From the NCBI RefSeq assembly GCF_008124715.1, contig NZ_VNHO01000016.1, positions 1 through 53,082 of the forward strand: DNA of 53,082 nt, written 5' to 3'. A program made the translations under genes and the position numbers. The notes beneath the pieces were generated by a model. It was not told the DNA's origin. It saw nothing but the letters and a program-made list of their open reading frames with translations, and made no database searches. This document shows positions 1 through 8,574 of this stretch, in pieces. This DNA comes from Thermosediminibacter litoriperuensis. Lineage in GTDB: Bacteria; Bacillota; Thermosediminibacteria; Thermosediminibacterales; Thermosediminibacteraceae. Positions within the stretch are counted from its first letter, which is position 1. Each line of letters begins with the position of its first letter.

Positions 1-262
<262 letters not shown>

Positions 263-315
263 TTACTGTCGCATTTAATTTTACAATTAACCAAGTAAAT
301 TCATAATATAAAAGA

Positions 316-347
316 GTCTATACCTCTCATTTTTGAGAGGTATAGAC
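316..347 (+). other. Perfect 14-bp hairpin directly upstream of the first TRAP gene
   Basis: GTCTATACCTCTCA (316-329) and its exact inverted copy (334-347) flank a TTTT loop. The Shine-Dalgarno sequence of dctM (AAGGAGG, 353-359) follows 5 nt later. There is no T-tract after the stem on the plus strand, so it does not look like a finished intrinsic terminator. It may be a transcript-stabilising 5' hairpin, a translational control element, or a relic of an excised element. Confidence 0.6.
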
Positions 348-369
348 TTGTCAAGGAGGTAAGAAATTA

Positions 370-1656
370 GTGGCCATACTTATCATTTTTATTGTTATGT
401 TTTTTTTCATGTTTCTCGGATTGGATATCTTCATATCCATGGCAATTGCAGGAAGCACATATCTACTTGCCACTGGCAATGGCCCGTTGACTATGATATC
501 AAATAACATGATAAACGGTGTGTCTAATGTATCATTACTAGCAATTCCGTTTTTTGTTCTTGCAGGAGAATTGATGAACATATCAGGTATGACAGACAAA
601 CTTTTAGATTTTTCGCTTTTCTTTATTGGAAGAGTTAAAGGAGCTCTTGCGCATGCCTGCATTTTTGTTAATGCTATTTTTTCTTTAGTTTCTGGTTCTG
701 GGCCTGCCGATGCTGCAGCGATTTCCCCTATATTGTTACCTAAAATGAAGGAAGAAGGTTATCCTGAAGATTTCTCTGCAGCATGTAATGCTGCAGGAGC
801 TGTGTTAGGGCCAATTATACCACCAGGTATACCAATGGTGTTTTTAGGGCTGATTACAAATTTGTCTATAGGTCGGTTGTTTCTTGGTGCCATGATTCCT
901 GGCATATTAATGGCCGTTTTTATGTCGCTTATCGTAGCCCTTAAAGTACGAAATATGAAGTTAAAACCCCATGAAAGCAAAATGTCATGGGAAGGATTTT
1001 TGAAAGTTCTTCGCGATTCATGGCTCCCGTTGCTTGCACCAGTTATTATTTTCGTGGGTGTTTTTACAGGAATGGCTACCGTCACCGAAGTTGCAATTCT
1101 TGCCACAGCGTACGTGCTATTTATCGGCATCTTTGTCTATAGAAAAATCACCTTAAAGGGTTTCTTCCAAGCGTTTAAAAATACTGCTTTGTTTTCTGCT
1201 TCCATCATGGCCCTCTTTGCGGTGGCTGGAATATTTTCCTACATGATTGCGGTTGAGCAGCTTGGAATGCAGATCGTCCAGCTGATAAATCAGTATCACA
1301 TATCGCCTTTAATGTTCCTGTTCTTGTGCAATGTACTGTTTTTGTTCTTAGGTATGATTATGGATGCAACCCCTGCGATGCTAATATTTGGGCCGTTGCT
1401 TCTTCCTATCGCAACTAGGATGGGCATAGATCCTATACATTTTGGTACGGTAATGATTTGTAACCTTATGATAGGTTTAATTACGCCGCCGGTAGGAGCG
1501 TTGTTATTCTTGCTATCGAAGATTTCAGGCCTTCCGTTTGAACGTGTGACGAAGGCATCCCTTCCCTTCGCTATAGCATTACTAATAGTACAGGCTCTAA
1601 TTACGGTATTTCCAGGGCTGGTCACATACCTCCCGAATCTAGTGTTTGGAGGGTGA
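370..1656 (+). CDS. dctM: TRAP transporter large permease, DctM family
   Basis: A 428-residue multi-span membrane protein of the TRAP-T large subunit family, which couples solute uptake to a sodium or proton gradient. The GTG start at 370 is set by AAGGAGG at 353-359. Family marks are the early LAIPFFVLAGELM segment, the SGSGPADAAAISPILLP loop, GAVLGPIIPPGIPM, and the C-terminal LMIGLITPPVGALLF. It is followed 4 nt later by the small subunit; the usual order is small then large, and no DctP binding protein is visible here. DctP may lie beyond the insertion sequence on the left. Substrate is not shown by sequence; the amino-sugar genes downstream make an amino sugar or related acid plausible (inference). 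Confidence 0.93.
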   Translation: MAILIIFIVMFFFMFLGLDIFISMAIAGSTYLLATGNGPLTMISNNMINGVSNVSLLAIPFFVLAGELMNISGMTDKLLDFSLFFIGRVKGALAHACIFVNAIFSLVSGSGPADAAAISPILLPKMKEEGYPEDFSAACNAAGAVLGPIIPPGIPMVFLGLITNLSIGRLFLGAMIPGILMAVFMSLIVALKVRNMKLKPHESKMSWEGFLKVLRDSWLPLLAPVIIFVGVFTGMATVTEVAILATAYVLFIGIFVYRKITLKGFFQAFKNTALFSASIMALFAVAGIFSYMIAVEQLGMQIVQLINQYHISPLMFLFLCNVLFLFLGMIMDATPAMLIFGPLLLPIATRMGIDPIHFGTVMICNLMIGLITPPVGALLFLLSKISGLPFERVTKASLPFAIALLIVQALITVFPGLVTYLPNLVFGG

Positions 1657-1660
1657 TAGA

Positions 1661-2125
1661 ATGAAAAAGATATTAGATAAGATAGCGGATTTTCTTGCAA
1701 ATATCTCTACTGTGTTTTTTATTGTGATCTTTCTTATAAACATGTTAGAAATATTTAGCAGAACCTTTTTTAATCATTCTTTTCTATGGGTATCGGATGT
1801 AACTGTTATTTGTGTGGTGTGGATGATTTTCCTTTCAATGGCTGTAGCAGTTTATCACAAAGAACATTTGGTAATGGATTTTATAGTAAATAAAATGCCG
1901 AAAGAAATACAACGAGGATTGGGTATTGCTCTTAATATCATCAGTATTATATTCTTCCTGATGCTTTTCCAGACAGGCATACAAACTGCTGCAACTAAAA
2001 AGGCCCTTCTTTTCCCATCTATTATGGTGTCGCAAATATGGTCTTATTCGGCCATGCCTGTATTTGCAATTTTATCAGCAATTTTCATGATACCGCGGCT
2101 AATCAGTTCGTTAAAAAATAATTAA
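1661..2125 (+). CDS. dctQ: TRAP transporter small permease, DctQ family
   Basis: A 154-residue protein with four predicted membrane spans, the TRAP small subunit that pairs with DctM. ATG 1661 is preferred over the in-frame TTG at 1646, because GGAGG at 1648-1652 is its ribosome site and spacing is normal. The first span is followed by the LEIFSRTFFNHSFLWVSDVT stretch, typical of DctQ, and then by the second span, which includes VVWMIFLSMAVAVYHKEHL. It lies 4 nt after dctM, so the two are certainly co-transcribed. The gene order (M before Q) is inverted compared with most DctPQM operons, including the second TRAP set in this window. Confidence 0.9.
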   Translation: MKKILDKIADFLANISTVFFIVIFLINMLEIFSRTFFNHSFLWVSDVTVICVVWMIFLSMAVAVYHKEHLVMDFIVNKMPKEIQRGLGIALNIISIIFFLMLFQTGIQTAATKKALLFPSIMVSQIWSYSAMPVFAILSAIFMIPRLISSLKNN

Positions 2126-2297
2126 AAAGGCAAAAATTGGGGAATTTCCTCTTGCATACTAAACGCTAGAATGTATGGAGGTGAAAGCATATCAGAAAAA
2201 AGTATATTTAGAAGTCTTAAGAAGATAAAAAAGCTATTATCAAAGAGAATGTAGCTATTTTGAGAGATTCACTTTTGGAGATAGGAGGTATATTTTT

Positions 2298-3053
2298 ATG
2301 GATAAAAAAGTGGAGTATTATAAAATAGTTAATGAATTGCTCGAATCCATTCTAAAAGATGAAAAAGAATCCATTGAAAAAGCTGCTGAAGTATTGGCAA
2401 AAGCTATAATGGAAGATAGGTTAATTCATGTAGTAGGTACTGGTGGCCATTCTAATATGGGGGCTGAGGAGCTCTTTTGGAGAGCGGGAGGATTAGTGCC
2501 GATTAATCCTTTATTAGATGCTGGAATTTCATTAAGTAACGGAGCAAAGCACTCAAATATCATGGAAAGAACTCCCGGTTACGGTTTAGCTGTAATGAAA
2601 AGTTATGATTTTACACCGGGAGATCCCATAATAATTGTTAACGCTTACGGAATAAACGCAATGACTATCGATATCGCAATGGAAGCAAAAAGGATGGGAT
2701 TAACTACAATAGGTATTACATCCACGTCTTTTGCTAAAATGTTACCAAAAGACCATCCGGCCAGACATGAAAGCGGCAAAAATCTTTATGAAATCGTTGA
2801 TATATTTATAGATTGTCATTTGCCATTAGGTGACGCAGTAATTAAATTTGATGATTTTGAACAAAAAGTCGCACCAACCTCAACTTTAGTAAATACTTTT
2901 ACTTTGAACTTACTTGTGGTAGAGACTGTAAATCAACTGTTGAAAAAAGGAGTTAAACCGCCCGTTTGGGTAAGCGCCAATATGCCAGGTGGCGATGAGG
3001 CGAACAAAGAATATGAAAAGAAGTATTTTGGTAGAATTAAACATTTAAGATAA
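2298..3053 (+). CDS. SIS-domain protein, UPF0309-like
   Basis: A 251-residue cytosolic protein with a sugar isomerase (SIS) fold. An N-terminal helix (about residues 1-40) precedes the phosphosugar-binding motif HVVGTGGHSNMGAEEL and later IGITSTSF; the C-terminal part has VNTFTLNLLVVETVNQLL. Length and order match the UPF0309 group of SIS proteins. ATG 2298 follows GGAGG at 2285-2289. Such proteins bind phosphosugars, either as isomerases or as sensors. Its place between a TRAP pair and NagB/NagA-like genes suggests amino-sugar or amino-acid-sugar metabolism, but the substrate is unknown. The preceding 172 nt hold only a possible 27-codon frame (2171-2254) with no ribosome site. Confidence 0.85.
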   Translation: MDKKVEYYKIVNELLESILKDEKESIEKAAEVLAKAIMEDRLIHVVGTGGHSNMGAEELFWRAGGLVPINPLLDAGISLSNGAKHSNIMERTPGYGLAVMKSYDFTPGDPIIIVNAYGINAMTIDIAMEAKRMGLTTIGITSTSFAKMLPKDHPARHESGKNLYEIVDIFIDCHLPLGDAVIKFDDFEQKVAPTSTLVNTFTLNLLVVETVNQLLKKGVKPPVWVSANMPGGDEANKEYEKKYFGRIKHLR

Positions 3054-3151
3054 TCTTACAAAGTGAACAAATCTCATCATGTTTATCCTTTTACAAATTG
3101 TGACCAATATGGGTTAAGTCCATATAATTTTGTAAAAAAGAGAATAAAAAA

Positions 3152-3235
3152 ATTGAGCCACCTCATCCCTCCCTCCGGTTAGATTAAAGATAGCCAAAAC
3201 AAAAATCTAACTGGAGGGATGAGAAATAGCTCAAT
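3152..3235. repeat. Imperfect 84-bp inverted repeat (MITE-like or IS remnant)
   Basis: The left arm carries ATTGAGC, CTCATCCCTCC and GTTAGAT; the right arm carries ATCTAAC, GGAGGGATGAG and GCTCAAT. These three blocks are exact inverse complements in the same order, separated by short mismatched bulges, with about 20 nt of loop. The ends start and finish with the same heptamer inverted, as in a miniature transposable element or fused ends of a deleted IS. No T-tract follows, so a terminator is less likely. Confidence 0.6.
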
Positions 3236-3341
3236 ATAATATTACTTTGATTCTGAAATATTCCACCACACTAATTCTATGGCAGTTGTGTGGAATTTAG
3301 CAAATTTAAGTTAAGCTTTTCCTTGAATATGGGAGGTGTTA

Positions 3342-4127
3342 ATGATGAATAACATATTTACATGTAAATCGGATAATTTGTTGATTAATATATATGAAAA
3401 CCGTAGAAAAATGGGTCGTGCAGCTGCCATAGATACTGCGTCTAAAATAAAAGAGCTTCAATCTCAACAGGATGAAATAAACATGGTATTTGCAGCGGCG
3501 CCGTCCCAGAACGAGTTTTTGGAAGAGCTTACGAATATCCAGGGAATTCAATGGGACAGGATAAATGCGTTCCATCTGGATGAATACATCGGCCTTCCGG
3601 AGGACGCACCTCAAAGATTTGGCAGGTATTTACATGACCGGATTTTTTCTAAAGTGCCTTTCAAATCCGTAAATTACTTAAACGGCAATGCGGAAGATAT
3701 ACAGGCGGAATGTGAACGCTACGGAAAACTCTTAAAAGATAACCCCATAGACATAGCCTGCATAGGCATAGGCGAAAACGGCCATATCGCTTTCAACGAC
3801 CCGCATGTGGCTGATTTTAACGACAGATTTCTTGTGAAAAAAGTCGACCTTGACCTGAAATGTCGGATGCAACAAGTCAATGATGGTTGCTTTACTAAGC
3901 TCGAAGATGTTCCGGAATATGCCCTTACTATGACGGTGCCGGCCATATTTTCAGCGAGATTTATATTTTGTATTGTGCCGGGCAAAAACAAAGCCGCTGC
4001 AGTGAAGTCAGCAGTTAAAGGCCCGATATCGGAGGAATGTCCTGCCTCTATTTTGAGAAGGCACCCCAATGCCGTGTTGTATCTGGATAAAGATTCGGCA
4101 TCTGATTTGGATAAAACAAAAGGCTGA
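3342..4127 (+). CDS. Glucosamine-6-phosphate deaminase-like protein (NagB family)
   Basis: About 261 residues of the NagB/6-phosphogluconolactonase superfamily. NagB converts glucosamine 6-phosphate to fructose 6-phosphate and ammonia in the cytosol. The motif FHLDEYIGLP carries the catalytic acid/base region, and GIGENGHIAFNDP matches the second active-site loop. Compared with E. coli NagB (NDGHIAFNEP) the Asp before Gly-His is Asn and the Glu is Asp, and the N-terminal phosphate loop reads AAAPSQNEFL rather than the usual GLPTGSTP, so substrate may differ. GGGAGG at 3331-3336 serves ATG 3342 or 3345. It is followed 18 nt later by nagA, the preceding step of N-acetylglucosamine catabolism. 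Confidence 0.8.
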   Translation: MMNNIFTCKSDNLLINIYENRRKMGRAAAIDTASKIKELQSQQDEINMVFAAAPSQNEFLEELTNIQGIQWDRINAFHLDEYIGLPEDAPQRFGRYLHDRIFSKVPFKSVNYLNGNAEDIQAECERYGKLLKDNPIDIACIGIGENGHIAFNDPHVADFNDRFLVKKVDLDLKCRMQQVNDGCFTKLEDVPEYALTMTVPAIFSARFIFCIVPGKNKAAAVKSAVKGPISEECPASILRRHPNAVLYLDKDSASDLDKTKG

Positions 4128-4145
4128 TATTGTGAGGTGATGACA

Positions 4146-5354
4146 ATGAAACTGCTCATTAAAAACGGAAATATCCTTACTCCCTTCCGGCAGATTACGG
4201 GGGGCGGGTTGTTAATAGAAAATGGCGTGATATCTGAAGTGCTCGAAGCAAAAGGAGATGTACAAAGGGCGGAATCAAACCTTCTGGCCTCCCAAGAAGA
4301 CAGTAAAATTATTGATGCCAGCGGAAACTATATTGCTCCTGGATTTATAGATATCCACACCCACGGCGCTGGCGGCCACGACTTCATGGATGGCACTGTG
4401 GAAGCTATCCTTGAAGCCGCCAGGTCCCACATGAGACACGGAACTACTTCTTTGGTGCCCACTACCTTGACCAGTTCGCTGGAGGACCTGTTTAGAACGC
4501 TGGACAACTTTAAAAAAGCTAAAGAGGATTACGACGGTCCAGAGCTTCTAGGTCTTCACCTGGAAGGTCCCTATTTTTCTATGGAACAGCGAGGAGCCCA
4601 GGATCCTAGATTCATAAAAGATCCGGATAGGAAAGAATACACAAAAATTCTTGATTATTCAAGGGATATCATCCGCTGGACTGTGGCGCCAGAACTTAAA
4701 GGTGCTCTTGAGATGGGGCGGGAGCTTAAAAGCCGGGGTGTGCTCCCGTCAATAGGGCATAGCAACGCAATTTACGAGGAGGTTCAAAGAGCTTTTGAAA
4801 ACGGTTTTACGCATGTGACCCATCTTTATTCCGGCATGTCAATGGTGCGAAGAATTAACGCTTACCGCTATGCCGGGGTGGTGGAAAGTGTTTTTCTAAT
4901 AGACGAGATGACTGTTGAGATAATAGCCGACGGCAAACACCTGCCTCAGAGCCTGCTTCAACTTATATACAAAATCAAAGGGCCAGAACGAATATGCCTT
5001 GTCACCGACTCCATGCGGGCGGCGGGTATGCCCGACGGTGAGTATATTCTCGGAAGCTTAAAGAGCGGACAACAGGTCATAGTTGAAGAAGGAGTGGCCA
5101 AGCTTCCGGACCGTAGTGCTTTTGCCGGCAGCGTAGCCACCGCCGACAGGCTTGTAAAAACAATGGTAGAAATCGCTAGTGTTCCCCTCATTGATGCCGT
5201 AAAAATGATGACCAGTACTCCGGCACGGATAATCGGAGTAGCCGATCGTAAAGGTGTTCTTGCTCCGGGAAAAGATGCGGATATTGTAATTTTTGATGAG
5301 AGTATAAATGTTAAAACCGTTATAACGAAGGGAGTCGTCCGGTTTATAAATTAA
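4146..5354 (+). CDS. nagA: N-acetylglucosamine-6-phosphate deacetylase
   Basis: A 402-residue amidohydrolase that removes acetate from N-acetylglucosamine 6-phosphate, feeding NagB. The metal-site motif DIHTHGAGGHDFMDG, the catalytic-metal Glu in LHLEGPYF, the histidines of IGHSNA and THLYSGMS, and the catalytic Asp of LVTDSMRAAG are all present. A C-terminal beta segment (GKDADIVIFDE) closes the typical amidohydrolase frame. ATG 4146 is chosen because GAGGTGAT at 4134-4141 overlaps the earlier possible starts. It is the last gene of the first cluster and ends before an intrinsic terminator. Function is secure at family level; the sugar epimer (Glc or Gal) is not determined by the sequence. 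Confidence 0.9.
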   Translation: MKLLIKNGNILTPFRQITGGGLLIENGVISEVLEAKGDVQRAESNLLASQEDSKIIDASGNYIAPGFIDIHTHGAGGHDFMDGTVEAILEAARSHMRHGTTSLVPTTLTSSLEDLFRTLDNFKKAKEDYDGPELLGLHLEGPYFSMEQRGAQDPRFIKDPDRKEYTKILDYSRDIIRWTVAPELKGALEMGRELKSRGVLPSIGHSNAIYEEVQRAFENGFTHVTHLYSGMSMVRRINAYRYAGVVESVFLIDEMTVEIIADGKHLPQSLLQLIYKIKGPERICLVTDSMRAAGMPDGEYILGSLKSGQQVIVEEGVAKLPDRSAFAGSVATADRLVKTMVEIASVPLIDAVKMMTSTPARIIGVADRKGVLAPGKDADIVIFDESINVKTVITKGVVRFIN

Positions 5355-5426
5355 CTGCTTTTAGCTATTTTGCAACTTTTACGACTACTGTTGTGGCAAC
5401 ATTGAGATTTGATTCTTTTAATGTTA

Positions 5427-5469
5427 ATGCCCTCATGACCTTTATAAAACGGCTATGAGGGCATTTTTC
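5427..5469 (+). terminator. Intrinsic terminator after nagA
   Basis: ATGCCCTCAT at 5427-5436 pairs exactly with ATGAGGGCAT at 5455-5464, followed by TTTTCT. It closes the amino-sugar cluster before the ROK regulator. Confidence 0.85.
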
Positions 5470-5544
5470 TGTATGAAACAAAGACTCTTGAAAAAAATTT
5501 ATTAATTAGCAGGAATTAAAAAAGTTTAAGTCGAATAATATAAA

Positions 5545-5558
5545 AAGTTAATTAACTT
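5545..5558. promoter_or_regulatory. 14-bp palindrome upstream of ROK regulator (operator candidate)
   Basis: AAGTTAATTAACTT is a perfect palindrome lying about 50 nt before the ROK regulator start, with a related half site (TAAGTTAA) at 5562-5569. ROK repressors bind A/T-rich palindromes, so this is a reasonable autoregulatory site. The assignment is by position and symmetry only. Confidence 0.4.
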
Positions 5559-5609
5559 AAATAAGTTAAAAATCAAAGGAATATATACTACCCATTTAAG
5601 GTGGTCGAG

Positions 5610-6878
5610 ATGTCGAAAGGACCGGGGAATAGTAAATACGTTAAAAAAATTAATAGAATGACAGTTTTGAATTTAATTAAACAGCATGAAGTTATATCCC
5701 GGCAGGAATTGGCGAAGATAACAGGACTTACTCCTCCGGCTATTACGGGAATAATCCGTGAACTGCTGGAAATAGGGTTGGTAAAAGAAGTAGGGTTGGC
5801 CAAATCCCGGGGCGGCAGGAGACCTGTTAAGCTGAAATTCAATCCTGAAGCGGGTTACGTCATAGGTATTGAGGTAACGCGCTTTGAGACTTCTATAGGC
5901 ATAGCAGATTTAAAAAATGATCCCACTGAAATCAATACAATTGATCTCGATATGACAGATCCTGACGCGGGAATTTCGCTGTTAGCAGATACCATAAAGC
6001 ATATTTTAGACCAGGGGGTTAAGGAGGGAAAGAATTTTCTGGGGGTTGGGGTGGCCTTTCCCGGGCTTTTGAACGTCAAAGAGGGAATAGTTAAACGTTC
6101 GATAAACCTGGGTCCTAAATGGAAGGGTTATCCGGTTAAAGAAGCTATTGAAAAGCAAGTGGGCCTCCCCGTTTTTGTAGAGAATAACTCCAATGCTTCC
6201 GCTCTTGCCGAAAGATGGTTTGGAGGGGCTGTAGCTTACAAAGACCTGGTGTATGTTAACTTTGGTGAAGGCATCAGTGCTGGGATAATAATGGACGACC
6301 GCATTTTACAGGGATTTCAGGGTCATGCCGGAGAAATCGGCCATATTGTCATGGTAGAGGACGGACCGCTATGCAATTGTGGCAACCGTGGATGCCTCGA
6401 GAGCATTTGCGGTATACCGGCCCTTTTGAGAAAAGTCAATTCTGAGCTGCTGCTTATAAAGGACGGTGACCCGTTAAAGAAAATCTGGAAGATCAAAGGG
6501 AAAGTCGGGGCTGACGATATTATAAAATGTGCTTCAAAAGAAGGCTCATATGCCTATGAACTTTTAAAGCAAATGGCAAGATATGTTGGCCTTGCGATAG
6601 CAGACGTAGTAAATCTTTACAATCCTGAAGCGGTTTTTATCGGCGGTAAAATGGCAAAAGCTGCGGAAATTTTTATGGACGTAATAAATAAAACAGTTCA
6701 CACCCATGCTTTCCCGGAAATAGCAATGTCCACTTCAATAAAGGTTTCTTCTCTTGGAAAAAATTCTGGCGTTATCGGAGCCTGTGCTCTGGCATTGAGG
6801 GAACTTTTTAAATCAAGTTCAGATATAGTGGATTATATTCAATCGAATACTTCTAAGCAGGAGAAAGGAGGAAATTAA
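5610..6878 (+). CDS. ROK family transcriptional regulator (NagC/XylR type)
   Basis: About 422 residues: an N-terminal winged helix (ISRQELAKITGLTPPAITGI, about residues 30-50) and a ROK sugar-kinase-like domain. The latter has the phosphate loop segment VGVAFPGL, NNSNASALAE, and the zinc-binding ROK signature CNCGNRGCLE with GHAGEIGH before it. The zinc Cys/His set is intact. ATG 5610 is favoured over GTG 5601 because AAGGTGG at 5598-5604 is its ribosome site. It sits between the amino-sugar genes and the hexuronate TRAP operon, pointing into the latter, so it may control either. Ligand is unknown; ROK repressors usually sense a sugar or sugar phosphate. Confidence 0.9.
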   Translation: MSKGPGNSKYVKKINRMTVLNLIKQHEVISRQELAKITGLTPPAITGIIRELLEIGLVKEVGLAKSRGGRRPVKLKFNPEAGYVIGIEVTRFETSIGIADLKNDPTEINTIDLDMTDPDAGISLLADTIKHILDQGVKEGKNFLGVGVAFPGLLNVKEGIVKRSINLGPKWKGYPVKEAIEKQVGLPVFVENNSNASALAERWFGGAVAYKDLVYVNFGEGISAGIIMDDRILQGFQGHAGEIGHIVMVEDGPLCNCGNRGCLESICGIPALLRKVNSELLLIKDGDPLKKIWKIKGKVGADDIIKCASKEGSYAYELLKQMARYVGLAIADVVNLYNPEAVFIGGKMAKAAEIFMDVINKTVHTHAFPEIAMSTSIKVSSLGKNSGVIGACALALRELFKSSSDIVDYIQSNTSKQEKGGN

Positions 6879-7003
6879 TTTACCCGGTTAACCTGATTTT
6901 ATTCGAGAAAAGGGGGTGAGGAATTTAATTTAAAAGTTAGCTTCATAAAAAACATCTTAATTTAAACGAATGAATTAAGGTAATTTAGGGAGGGTCTTTA
7001 GGA

Positions 7004-8035
7004 ATGTCTCGATTTTTATGGAAAAGAATCACTTTTTTCGCATGTCTGACTTTGCTGGTATTTATCTTCGCGGGATGCGGGCAAAAATCTGAAAGTTCCA
7101 GCAACCAGCAGCCTCAGGAACAAGGTAAACCCCAACTGGTTCTGAAACTTGCGGAAAATCAGCCGGAAGATTATCCAACAACTATTGGAGACAAGGAATT
7201 TGCACGAATTGTAGAAGAGAAAACCAATGGTAGGATCAAGATTGAGGTTTATGCTGGTGGTCAACTCGGTGACGAAAAGAGCGTTATAGAAGCGGTTCAA
7301 ATGGGTGGAATCGATTTTGCCAGAGTCAACGCTCAGCCCTTATCTGATTTTGCCAAGCCTCTAAGGGTTCTTTCACTGCCATACCTGTTCGATAATGAAG
7401 AACATCTGTGGAAAGTCCTGGACGGTCAGATTGGTGAAGAACTTTTAGACACTCTTAAAGAAGCCAACATGATTGGCCTTGCTTATTATGACTCGGGGGC
7501 CAGGAGCTTTTACAACAACAAGCGGGAAGTAAAGACTCCGGCAGATCTCAAAGGCCTCAAAATCAGAGTGCAGCAGTCTGAGCTGATGGTATCTCTTGTA
7601 GAAGCTCTTGGAGCTTCGGCAACTCCTATGCCTTACGGTGAAGTATACAGCGCCCTCCAGACTGGAGTCATCGATGGAGCCGAAAATAATTGGCCCAGCT
7701 ATTATTCAACATCTCACTATGAAGTTGCCAAGTATTACACATTGGATAACCATACAAGAACTCCGGAAGTAGTAATTGCTTCTAAAGCACTGTGGGACAA
7801 ATTAAGCGATGAGGATAAAAAGATAATAAAAGAAGCTGCAAGAGCTTCCGAAGAAGTTCAGAAAAAAGCATGGAAGGAATATGAGCAAAGAGCTATAGAG
7901 GCAGTCAAAGCTAAAGGAAATATTATTACGGAAGTAACAGATCTGAAACCTTGGCAGGATGCAGTTAAACCTTTATACGATAAATTTGGAGCCGAATACA
8001 AGGACTTAATAGAAAGGATAAAAGCCGCAAAATAA
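7004..8035 (+). CDS. dctP: TRAP transporter solute-binding lipoprotein, DctP family
   Basis: 343 residues with a lipoprotein signal: basic start, hydrophobic stretch, and lipobox FAGC giving a lipid-anchored Cys at about residue 25. A short Ser/Gln-rich linker follows. The mature part has DctP hallmarks: the conserved Arg segment GARSFYNNKREV, LKGLKIRVQQSELM, and TGVIDGAENNWPSYY. It captures the substrate outside the membrane and delivers it to the DctQM pair that follows. ATG 7004 is preceded by GGGAGGG at 6988-6994. Adjacent uronate genes suggest a hexuronate ligand, consistent with DctP proteins binding carboxylate groups through the conserved Arg (inference). Confidence 0.93.
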   Translation: MSRFLWKRITFFACLTLLVFIFAGCGQKSESSSNQQPQEQGKPQLVLKLAENQPEDYPTTIGDKEFARIVEEKTNGRIKIEVYAGGQLGDEKSVIEAVQMGGIDFARVNAQPLSDFAKPLRVLSLPYLFDNEEHLWKVLDGQIGEELLDTLKEANMIGLAYYDSGARSFYNNKREVKTPADLKGLKIRVQQSELMVSLVEALGASATPMPYGEVYSALQTGVIDGAENNWPSYYSTSHYEVAKYYTLDNHTRTPEVVIASKALWDKLSDEDKKIIKEAARASEEVQKKAWKEYEQRAIEAVKAKGNIITEVTDLKPWQDAVKPLYDKFGAEYKDLIERIKAAK

Positions 8036-8094
8036 ATCTTTAAAGGCGGGAGGGATTAAATTCCCTCTCGCTCAAGAGAAAAGGAGGGGAGTAA

Positions 8095-8574
8095 GTGCTC
8101 AAAAAGCTGGAAAGGTATTTTAATTTCTTTGTAGAGACTTTAAGTATGAGTCTTCTGATTATGATGACTTTGATAGTTAGTTGGGTGGTATTCTCCAGGT
8201 ATTTTCTTCATAAAACACCTGCGTGGGGCGAAGAAGCTTCGTTGCTTTGTATGGTATGGTTCGGCTTTTTAAGTATGGCTATTGGGGTTAGGGATAATCT
8301 CCATCTAAGCATAACGATCTTGGACCAGTATTTATCGGATAAAACAAAGAATAATCTGAATTGGATAAGTCGGGTGCTTATATTGGGCTTTGCTCTATTC
8401 ATGATAAAAGAAGGCATCAGAATGAGTCAAGTAGCTACAGGTAACTATATGCCCGGCCTCAAGCTTAATTCAGCGTTCCTATATGCGGTGATACCTATAT
8501 CCGGCGTTGCGATGATTTACTATATTATTTCGGCATCGATTAGTGAAATAAAGAGGAAGGAGGTTACCCGGTGA
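8095..8574 (+). CDS. dctQ: TRAP transporter small permease, DctQ family
   Basis: 159 residues with four membrane spans. The region WVVFSRYFLHKTPAWGEEAS and LCMVWFGFLSMAIGVRDNLH match the DctQ family. The GTG start at 8095 follows AAGGAGGGG at 8081-8089. Its end overlaps the DctM start by 4 nt (GTGA), so translation is coupled. Together with the neighbouring binding protein and large permease it forms a complete TRAP system in the conventional P-Q-M order, unlike the first set in this window. Confidence 0.92.
   Translation: MLKKLERYFNFFVETLSMSLLIMMTLIVSWVVFSRYFLHKTPAWGEEASLLCMVWFGFLSMAIGVRDNLHLSITILDQYLSDKTKNNLNWISRVLILGFALFMIKEGIRMSQVATGNYMPGLKLNSAFLYAVIPISGVAMIYYIISASISEIKRKEVTR

Noticed and set aside
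3152-3235. Intrinsic terminator after the SIS gene
   Set aside because: The stem has several bulges and no T-tract; the paired end heptamers fit a mobile repeat better.
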